Shown: in pieces, positions 1 through 7,100 of the stretch
How the letters are laid out: each line of letters starts with the position of its first letter
Position numbering within the stretch: position 1 is the first letter of the stretch
From: an uncultured Eubacteriales bacterium
Lineage (GTDB): Bacteria > Bacillota > Clostridia > Peptostreptococcales > Anaerovoracaceae
Assembly (NCBI GenBank): GCA_902766185.1
Contig: CACXCQ010000278.1
Location: forward strand, 1-20,386
Direction: 5' to 3'
Length of the DNA stretch: 20,386 nt
The notes under the pieces: model-generated
What the model was told of the DNA's origin: nothing
Seen by the model: only the letters and a program-made list of their open reading frames with translations
The model's database searches: none
Program-made: the position numbers and the translations under genes

Positions 1-30
1 GAGGTTACCCCCGCTCCGGCGAGCTTTTTT

Positions 31-59
31 AGTATATGACAAGTGCAACCATTTGTCAA
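31..59 (-). promoter_or_regulatory. Near-consensus vegetative promoter reading out of the window
   Basis: On the minus strand a perfect -35 box TTGACA (54-59) is followed by a 17-nt spacer and a -10 box TATACT (31-36), which is 11 of 12 matches to the sigma-70/sigma-A consensus. Transcription would begin near position 24 and leave the window at its low end, so the driven gene is not visible. In relatives with this gene order the next genes are yabP, yabQ and divIC, but a stable-RNA gene would fit equally well. The first transcribed bases can form a short GCTC/GAGC hairpin. Confidence 0.75.
37..58. promoter_or_regulatory. Candidate operator: inverted repeat inside the edge promoter
   Basis: TGACAA (37-42) and TTGTCA (53-58) are perfect 6-bp inverted arms separated by 10 bp. 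They fill the spacer and overlap the -35 box of the promoter at 31-59, a position typical of a repressor site. Arms this short can occur by chance in AT-rich DNA, so this is suggestive only. No regulator gene is nearby to pair with it. Confidence 0.3.
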
Positions 60-144
60 CAACTTTTTTTCGATTTTTTTCAATTATTTTATTGACCATT
101 TTGAGGCATTTGTATACGGGTCATATACAGGCAATTTACCCGGT

Positions 145-387
145 CTATTCGATCACTTCGTACATCCCCGCGGCGTCTTCCTTGCGCACTGTGGAGGGCG
201 TGGCGGTGACCCTGGCCCGCAGACTGCCGTTGCCGAACTGGATGAAGATCTCGTCTCCCGGCTTCACCTCGGTCCCGGGCTTCGCCGTCTTATCGTTGAC
301 GAAGATCCTCCCCTGCTCGCAGGCTTCCTTCGCCACCGTCCGGCGTTTGATGATTCGCGAGTTCTTCAGATACTTATCTATTCTCAT
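145..387 (-). CDS. rqcP: S4-domain RNA-binding protein RqcP (YabO family)
   Basis: This 80-residue protein is almost entirely one S4 RNA-binding fold: it opens MRIDKYLKNSRIIKRRTVAK and continues through GRIFVNDKTAKPGTEVKPGD, the usual S4 core. It matches the Hsp15/YabO family in length and layout. In Bacillus, RqcP binds the stalled 50S-peptidyl-tRNA complex and works with RqcH to add C-terminal alanine tails to stalled nascent chains. The gene follows a MurJ-like flippase gene and an HU gene, the Clostridia version of yabM-hup-yabO. The ATG start has an AGGAGG about 10 nt upstream. The hup terminator lies just ahead, so expression depends on read-through or an unseen promoter. No clear terminator follows the stop. 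Family assignment is firm; the RQC role is inferred from orthology and synteny. Confidence 0.88.
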   Translation of the reverse strand: MRIDKYLKNSRIIKRRTVAKEACEQGRIFVNDKTAKPGTEVKPGDEIFIQFGNGSLRARVTATPSTVRKEDAAGMYEVIE

Positions 388-419
388 TCCAACAGATCCT
401 CCTGCCGAAAAAACAGAAA

Positions 420-447
420 GAAAAAACGGGCAGCGTCAACTGCCCGT
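420..447 (-). terminator. Rho-independent terminator after hup
   Basis: An 8-bp perfect stem, ACGGGCAG pairing with CTGCCCGT (arms 440-447 and 426-433), has a 6-nt loop and runs into a stretch of six T on the minus strand. It begins 14 bases past the hup stop codon and lies between hup and rqcP, so it should cut rqcP expression from the hup promoter to read-through levels. Confidence 0.9.
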
Positions 448-461
448 CACTTTGCTTGCGA

Positions 462-740
462 TTATTTGTTCACCGCATCCTTGAGGGCCTTACCAGCCTT
501 GAAGACCGGCGCCTTGGAAGCTGCGATCTTGATGACTTCGCCAGGCTTTCTCGGGTTTCTGCCCTGTCTTGCTTTTCTCTGACGAACTTCAAATGTTCCA
601 AATCCAATCAGCTGAACCTTCTCATCCTTCTTCAGAGCCTCTTCTACAGTCGTCACGAAAGCGTTAACTGCCAGTTCTGCTTCTTTCTTTGTTGATCCGG
701 TTTTCTCAGCAACAGCTGCGATTAATTCTGCCTTATTCAT
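462..740 (-). CDS. hup: HU family DNA-binding protein
   Basis: The 92-residue product is a classic bacterial HU: it opens [19 protein letters not shown], has the dimer-core stretch [19 protein letters not shown] and the Asn-Pro DNA-intercalating tip at GRNPRKPGE, and ends in the standard helix [12 protein letters not shown]. Length matches the usual 90 or so residues. HU dimers bend and compact DNA in the nucleoid. The ATG has a textbook AGGAGG 8 nt upstream. It has its own promoter (821-849) and its own terminator (420-447), so it is a single-gene unit set between the flippase and rqcP, as expected for a highly expressed nucleoid protein. Nothing is unusual in the coding sequence. Confidence 0.97.
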   Translation of the reverse strand: MNKAELIAAVAEKTGSTKKEAELAVNAFVTTVEEALKKDEKVQLIGFGTFEVRQRKARQGRNPRKPGEVIKIAASKAPVFKAGKALKDAVNK

Positions 741-820
741 TAATAAATCCTCCTTGTATTTTGCTAAACGGCCATTGGCCTTTTATCTGACTGGCTCCAG
801 CCGCCAAACAATTCTTATTC

Positions 821-849
821 ATTTTCCCATTTTTACTTGCGGTTGTCAA
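821..849 (-). promoter_or_regulatory. Promoter for hup
   Basis: A perfect -35 box TTGACA (844-849), a 17-nt spacer and a weaker -10 box GAAAAT (821-826) lie in the 156-nt gap between the flippase stop and the hup start. The predicted leader is about 75 nt and contains an 11-bp palindrome, GGCCATTGGCC (770-780), close to the ribosome binding site. The -35 is convincing; the exact -10 is less certain. Confidence 0.65.
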
Positions 850-896
850 TATTATTTCAGCATTTTTCGTGCATTCTTGAACTATTATGCCCTTTG

Positions 897-2540
897 CTAC
901 CATAATCTGAGACGATCGCACACCGATGCCAGCTTTCTTCCGACGGAGATCTCCATCATCTCTTCTCTGCTGATCGCCCTGGTTTTGATGATCATCAGCC
1001 CGTAGACGATCACGCCGATAAGGATGCCGATCAGCGTGATGAGCGCGTTGCTTCCCAGAGAGTCGCTCCCCATGGCCGCCTCCAGCCCGCGGTAGACCAG
1101 ATAGACCAGTCCTCCCATGACCACTGCGGAGATGCCCGGCTTCACGATCATTTTGCGCAAAGGCAGGCGAACCCCGGTAAAGCGAAGGACGCACCACATA
1201 TCCAGAGATCCGGCTACCAGGTAGGCGGCAATGGTTCCCAGAGGTGCTCCCACGATGTTCACCTGGGGGATCCCCACAAGGATCCAGGTGATCACCACTT
1301 TGAAGAGCAGACCGATGAACAGATTGATCACTGGATAGACCTGTTTCCCCACCCCCTGCAGGATGCCGGTCATGATGGTGATCAGCGCCAGAAAGATGAA
1401 GCTGACGCTCAGCGTCTGCATGCAGGGCACCGCGCTGATGGCGCTTTCCTTCTGGGTGAAATACAGCGTCAGCAGGACCGGCTGCGCCAGCGCGAAGAGT
1501 CCTGCCGCACAGGGGAACGCGATGATGGTGGTCATCCGCATGCCCAGTGAAATGGTATCGTGCAGTTTTTCCGTATCCCTCACCTTGTTGGCCGCGGCCA
1601 CCATGGGAACGATGCTCATGACGATGGCGGACATCAGCACCTGGGGGAATCCGATGAGGGGCTCGCAAAAGGCGGTCAGCTGTCCGTAAAGCTTCTCCGC
1701 CATGACATCGTCGAAGCCGGCCACCTCAAGGCGGATCTTTACCACCGAAGCGTCTACCAGATTCACCAGCGGCATCAGCGTCGCGCCGATGGTGATGGGG
1801 ACGGCGATGCCGATAATGGACCGCAGGATCGATCCCGCGGACTCCCGGTCTCCTTTGCTGCTGCGGCGGATCCGCTGCTTCAGTCCCTTCCGGGCCATCA
1901 GATAGATCATGACCATCACTGCAAGTCCGCCGACCGCTCCCGCGGAGGCGCCGAAACATCCTCCGGCCGCTCCCTTCTGCAGGGAGGTGTAGGATTCGGA
2001 AAGGAAACTGCTGCGCATCAGAATCACCGCCAGAGCCAGCCCGATCCCCACGCGGAACACCTGCTCCACCACCTGGGAGATCGCCGTGGGAGCCATCAGC
2101 TGCTGCCCCTGGAAATACCCCCGGTAGGAGGACATGATCGGAACCAGAAGCAGGGCCGGCGCCGTGGCCTGCATGGCGAGTGCCGATCCTTCCAGATGCA
2201 TGGCGGCCGCAATGGGTCTGGAGAAGAAGAACAGCACGATGAAGCCCACTACACCCAGAGAGATCATCAGCTTTCGCGAAATGTGGAACACCCGGTCCGC
2301 CTCATCGAACCTGCCGATGGCGTATCGTTCGGATACCATCCGGGAGATGGCGATGGGGATACCGGATGTGGAGATGACCAGAAGAACGGCATAGAGACTG
2401 TAGGCCGGCGTATAATACGCCATGCCCTGATCCGTGACGATATTAGCCAGGGGGATCCTGAAGAATGCCCCCAGGACCTTGACGAATATTCCGGCGACAC
2501 CCAGTATCGCCGCTCCTTTGACCAGTGATTTCTCTGTCAT
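897..2540 (-). CDS. MurJ/YtgP-like lipid flippase (SpoVB/YabM family, MOP superfamily)
   Basis: This 547-residue polytopic membrane protein has many hydrophobic helices, about 14 expected for the family. It opens SLVKGAAILGVAGIFVKVLG, the usual first helix of SpoVB/MurJ-type polysaccharide exporters. The segment SYRGYFQGQQLMAPTAISQV (about residues 138-157) is the signature shared with Bacillus YtgP/MurJ. Such proteins flip undecaprenyl-linked precursors such as lipid II across the membrane. By position, just before hup and rqcP, it corresponds to Bacillus yabM, whose substrate is unclear. The usual mazG (yabN) gene between them is missing here. Start: ATG 12 nt after the cardiolipin synthase stop, with AGAGGAA as the binding site, so co-translation is likely. 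No terminator is evident after its stop. Family is firm; which of MurJ, SpoVB or YabM it equals is not resolved. Confidence 0.9.
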   Translation of the reverse strand: MTEKSLVKGAAILGVAGIFVKVLGAFFRIPLANIVTDQGMAYYTPAYSLYAVLLVISTSGIPIAISRMVSERYAIGRFDEADRVFHISRKLMISLGVVGFIVLFFFSRPIAAAMHLEGSALAMQATAPALLLVPIMSSYRGYFQGQQLMAPTAISQVVEQVFRVGIGLALAVILMRSSFLSESYTSLQKGAAGGCFGASAGAVGGLAVMVMIYLMARKGLKQRIRRSSKGDRESAGSILRSIIGIAVPITIGATLMPLVNLVDASVVKIRLEVAGFDDVMAEKLYGQLTAFCEPLIGFPQVLMSAIVMSIVPMVAAANKVRDTEKLHDTISLGMRMTTIIAFPCAAGLFALAQPVLLTLYFTQKESAISAVPCMQTLSVSFIFLALITIMTGILQGVGKQVYPVINLFIGLLFKVVITWILVGIPQVNIVGAPLGTIAAYLVAGSLDMWCVLRFTGVRLPLRKMIVKPGISAVVMGGLVYLVYRGLEAAMGSDSLGSNALITLIGILIGVIVYGLMIIKTRAISREEMMEISVGRKLASVCDRLRLW

Positions 2541-2552
2541 ATACTCATTCCT

Positions 2553-4151
2553 CTACATCAGCGGGGCCACGATCCGCAGCGCCCTGCCCGCGATCTTCGC
2601 CGGCACGCTGTAGTTTCGGCACTCCTCCAGAGTGATCCGCTGACATTTTCTCAATGTCTTCTGAAAGTCCTTTTCCATGTCGTCAACGACCGGATTGTTG
2701 TAGATGTACGCAGCGCACTCGAAGTGCAGGTACAAGCTGCGGTAATCCAGATTGATGGTTCCCGTCACGCCCCTGATGTCGTCGCTGACGAACACCTTGG
2801 CGTGAACGAATCCGGGAGTGTACTCGTAGATCTTCACCCCTCCCCGGATCAGCTCGCCGTAATAGGTCCTGGCCAGCCAGTAGGCGTATTTCTTGTCGGG
2901 GATGTGAGGCAGGATGATCTTCACCTCGATCCCCCGCTGCGCGGCGAAGATCAGCGAATGGATCATGGTCTCCGTCAGGATCAGATACGGCGTCATGATG
3001 TGCACGTACTTGTCCGCCCGGTTGATGATGTCCAGATAGACCTTCTCCCCCACCGCCTCCGTGTCCAGGGGCGAATCGCCGAAGGGAGCGATGAGCCCGC
3101 CCTGCTTCATCCCGGGATCGGGACTTCCGGTCTCGGTAACGATGTAGCGGTGGTACTCTTCCCTTCTGGTCTCGTCGATGTTCCACATCTGCAGGAACAT
3201 CAGCGTGAAGCTGTTCACCGCCTTGCCCTCCACCATGATGGAGGCGTCCTTCCAGTGGCCGAACCTCAGCCGGCGGTTGATGTATTCATCCGCCAGGTTG
3301 ACGCCACCGGTGAAGGCCACGTGCCCGTCGATGACGGCGATCTTGCGGTGATCCCGGTTGTTCTGGTGCGTGGAAAGGAACGGGACCATGGGCGCGAACA
3401 CCTTGCACTGGATCCCCAGCTGCTCCATCTCCTGCGGATACTTCCGGGGAAGCAGGGACAGCGTACAGGTGCCGTCATACATCAGGCGCACCTCCACGCC
3501 CTGCTCTGCCTTTGCCTTGAGCACATCCAGGACCGCATCCCACATCTGCCCCCGGTCGATGATGAAATACTCCAGGAAGATGAATTTCTCCGCCCGCCGG
3601 AGCTGGTCCATCAGCTCTTTGAACTTTTCCTCCCCGGAGGGCAGGTATTTCACGCAGGCATCGTCGTAGGACGGGTAATGCCCGTCCTCGTAGATGTACT
3701 TGAATATCCCGTATTCCTGTCTGGCGTCCACCAGCTCCCGCTCGATGGTGCAGCGGTCCGGCGCCAGGTAGGTCCGCTGCTCGTTCAGCAGCTGCTCCAC
3801 CCGGTTGGCTATGGATGCCGTGCCCGGCTGGATCCTGGTGTAGATGAACAGCGTCACTCCGAATACCGGCACCGAAGCGATGAGGATGATCCACATGAGC
3901 TTGAAGTTGGCGTCGGAATTGGAATTCAGCAGATAGACCAGGATCAGGACGGAGAGAAAGCCGATCACGTAGTTGATGACGATGACCTTGGATCCCAGAA
4001 AATAAGATCCGCCCAGCAGCGCCATTGCCTGAATCAAAAGCAGAAGGACGAACATGGTCGTCCTTCCGAACAGCAGCTTCCACAAGCCGCCCAGCCGCCG
4101 GAGCAGCCGTTCATCTTCAGCTTTTTTGTACAGATCCGTTTCTTCAGTCAT
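2553..4151 (-). CDS. cls: Cardiolipin synthase, phospholipase D type
   Basis: At 532 residues this is close to the usual bacterial Cls length of about 480-510. The N-terminus has three hydrophobic segments (about 31-53, 56-77 and 85-105) that anchor it in the membrane. Two HxKxxxxD phospholipase D motifs follow: H268/K270/D275 in HRKIAVID and H450/K452/D457 in HAKVFVSD, both complete, with the expected downstream TGGVNLADEY and TGTINLDYRS. Both half-sites being intact argues for an active enzyme joining two phosphatidylglycerols into cardiolipin plus glycerol. Its ATG lies inside the last codons of the upstream giant repeat gene, overlapping by 8 nt (ATGACTGA). With no strong binding site of its own, it is probably translationally coupled. 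The next gene, a flippase, starts 12 nt after its stop. Confidence 0.95.
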   Translation of the reverse strand: MTEETDLYKKAEDERLLRRLGGLWKLLFGRTTMFVLLLLIQAMALLGGSYFLGSKVIVINYVIGFLSVLILVYLLNSNSDANFKLMWIILIASVPVFGVTLFIYTRIQPGTASIANRVEQLLNEQRTYLAPDRCTIERELVDARQEYGIFKYIYEDGHYPSYDDACVKYLPSGEEKFKELMDQLRRAEKFIFLEYFIIDRGQMWDAVLDVLKAKAEQGVEVRLMYDGTCTLSLLPRKYPQEMEQLGIQCKVFAPMVPFLSTHQNNRDHRKIAVIDGHVAFTGGVNLADEYINRRLRFGHWKDASIMVEGKAVNSFTLMFLQMWNIDETRREEYHRYIVTETGSPDPGMKQGGLIAPFGDSPLDTEAVGEKVYLDIINRADKYVHIMTPYLILTETMIHSLIFAAQRGIEVKIILPHIPDKKYAYWLARTYYGELIRGGVKIYEYTPGFVHAKVFVSDDIRGVTGTINLDYRSLYLHFECAAYIYNNPVVDDMEKDFQKTLRKCQRITLEECRNYSVPAKIAGRALRIVAPLM

Positions 4152-7100
4152 TCACGATTTCCCATGTGAGGCGGATCGGTTCCGTCACCTGATGGTTCGG
4201 CAGGGGCGGGATGTTCAGGTAGGCCTTCGCCTCGTAAACGCCCGGCTCCTTTGCCGTGTTCCCTTCGTAGCGGACGGTGGTTCCCTCCGGAAGTCCAAGG
4301 TACTTCACGTCCTTGTTCTTTCCGAACAGTCTGCCCACGGCTCCCCTTTCGGGTCCGTCCGCCTGCAGCGTCACCGTACGGTTTCGTCCTCCAGCCTTGA
4401 AGGGTCCCTCATAGTTCCAGCGGACGCCGCTGACATCCAGAGGCGCTTTCGCGATCTCCCAGGTGCAGGAAAGCTCCGCCGGCGGGTTGTAGTTGTTCTC
4501 ATCGTAGAGGAACCTGGCTGTTGCGGTATACACACCCGCGTCCACTCCGGTGTTTCCTTCGTAGATCGGTTCCAGTCCGTCCTCGAGTCCCGTCAGCATG
4601 ACCGACTTGACGGTTCCGTCGTAGACGAATCCCTCCTGCCCTGTCCATACTGCGGTGCTCATGTCGTAATCCCGCTTGCCGATCCTCCACTCCAGAGGCG
4701 GAACGGCAGGCGCTTCGTAATTCATCGGGTCGGCCATGATCAGCGTAGCCTGAGCCACATAGTCTCCGGCCTCGATGGCGGCGTTGCCCTGATAACGGGC
4801 GGTGATCCCTTCCGGAAGATCCACCAGCTCCACCATCTTCTCGTACCCGTCATAGGTGAACTCGAACGCATAGCTCCAGGCTACCTCGGAAATGTCCGGT
4901 ACAGCCTTTGCGATGGTCCATGTGCAGCCCTCGATCTCGGGCGCTGTGTAGTTGTTGCTGTGGGTGGAGAGGACTGCGGAGGCGTGGTATGTTCCCGCGT
5001 CCACCGCCACATTGTTCTCGTATTCCACGGAGATGTCGTCCGAAAGCCCGGTAAGTCCCACCACCTTCAGGGTGCCGTCGTAGACCAACTCTCCCGAGGA
5101 GGCCCACATGACGCCGGCGATGTCGATCTCCGCCTTTTCGATCTCCCACCGGTAGGGTTCCACCACGCAGGGCAGGAAATTCCGGTCATCCTCGGGCTCC
5201 AGCACAGCGCTGGCGATGTACTGGCCGGCGTCCACCGCCGTGTTCCCCTGGTAGACCGGGTTGACGCCCTGGGGCAGGCCCGCCAGGCGGATGCTGTGGG
5301 GTTCGCCGTCGTAGATCAGGTCGTCTCCGCCGCTGATCCAGTAGGTGCTCTCCGCGCTGATCTGGGCTTTGGCCACAGACCATTCGTACTGCATCCTGCG
5401 CGGGGTGTTGTAATTCCGCTGATCCTTCGGCCGGAAGTCCGCGGTAGCGATGTAGTAACCGGCGTCAGCCGCGGCGTTGCCCTCGTAGACCGCCTCGACC
5501 AGATCCGGCAGGTTCTGCAGCAGTACGCGGTGGACCGTTCCATCGTAGACGAAGGTCTCGTAACCGGTCCAGGTGGCTTCGCTGATGTCGATGTCCGCCC
5601 TGCCGATCTGCCAGCTGCAGCCGCCGATCTTCGGGGGCTCAAAGTTGTTCTCATCGTAAGGGGTGAGCTTCGCTTCCGCCCGGTATGACCCGGCATCCAC
5701 TGCCTCGTTTCCGGTGTATTCCACGCGCAGTCCGGCGGGAAGTCCCTCCAGATGCGCCTCCTTCAGCATGCCATCGTAAACGCTGTCCTCCGGAAGGACC
5801 CAGAAAGCGTCGCTGACGTCGATCTGCGCCTTGTTGATCCGCCACACCTTGCCCAGGATCGGTGTCCTGTGGAAGCTGCTTCCCTCTGGCGGGATGAGCT
5901 CTGCCCGTGCGGCGTATTCGCCGGCTTCGCTGGCCACATTTCCAGTGTACTCCGCGGTGACCCCCTCCGGAAGGCCCGTGAGGAGGATCTGCTTTTCGCT
6001 GCCGTCATAGGTGAACGGATCGCTGTAATCCCAGCGGATCCCCTTCAGATCGATGGCCGCCGGTTCAATATTCCAGGTCACTTCCCGCGGCTGCGGCGGA
6101 ACGAAGTTGCTCGTATCCTCCACGGCAAACACTGCCTTTGCGCGGTACTCGCCGGCCTCAATGGCCTCGTTGCCTTCGTAGCTCACGCTGACTCCGGCCG
6201 GGAGTCCCTTCATCTGCACGAACTTGCCCGCGCCGTCGAAGATCCTCTCCTGATCCGTATCCCAGAAGGATCCGGTGATGTCGAAGACCGCCTTGCGGAT
6301 CTCCCAGGTCAGCTCCTTCGGCTGGGGCGTATTGAAGTTGTCGGGATCGAGAGGCGTAATGAACGCTCTGGTCGTATGTGTCCCGGCATTCACCGCGCCG
6401 CCGTTCTCGTAGCTTACCGCCGCGTTATCCGGAAGTCCGGTAACGTGGACCTGATGCTCCCCGCCGTCGTAGGTGAATGGCTCGTCGTAATCCCAGCCAA
6501 CATCCGAAAGCTTCAGGTTCGCCTTCAGGATGGTCCACCGGCAGTCCGGGATGACCGGCGGATTGTAGTTCTCCTGATCGTAGGTGAATTCCGCTCTGGC
6601 CAGATAACTTCCCGCGTTCGTTCCCCGCTCTCCGCTGTAGCTCACCGCCTGGATCTGCTCAGGAATGCTCTTCAGCTCCACGGTTTTTTCCATGCCGTTG
6701 TAGATATACGGGCTGCTGTAGTTCCAGCGCATCTTCGACAGATCGATGTCCGCGCGCCGGATCTCCCACTTCACGGTGATGGGATCCATCTGGTTATAGT
6801 TGTTCAGATCGTCTACGCAGAACTCTGCGCGGGCGGTGTATTCTCCCGTCTCGATCCCCCGGTCGCCTTCGTAAAGCACGCTGACGCCCTCCGGAATGCC
6901 TTCCAGGTGCACGCCCTGCTCTTCCCCGGTGTACACCAGGCTGCAGTTGGTCCACGCCATGTTCTCCACATCGTGGTCCGCCTTCTGGATCTGCCAGGAG
7001 AAGGCTACGGGATCCGGCAGCTCATAGTTCACCGGATCGTCCGGAACGAAGACAGCCCTGGCGGTATATATTCCCGCGTCCGACGCAACGTTGCCGGTGT

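Noticed and set aside
13..30. GCTC-CGGC-GAGC followed by six T on the plus strand as a terminator
   Set aside because: The stem is only 4 bp and no plus-strand gene is visible; the T-run more likely reflects the promoter-proximal sequence of the minus-strand transcript.
85..135. A plus-strand promoter TTGACC with TATACG facing rqcP
   Set aside because: The spacing is only about 15 nt and it would drive antisense to rqcP with no gene to serve.
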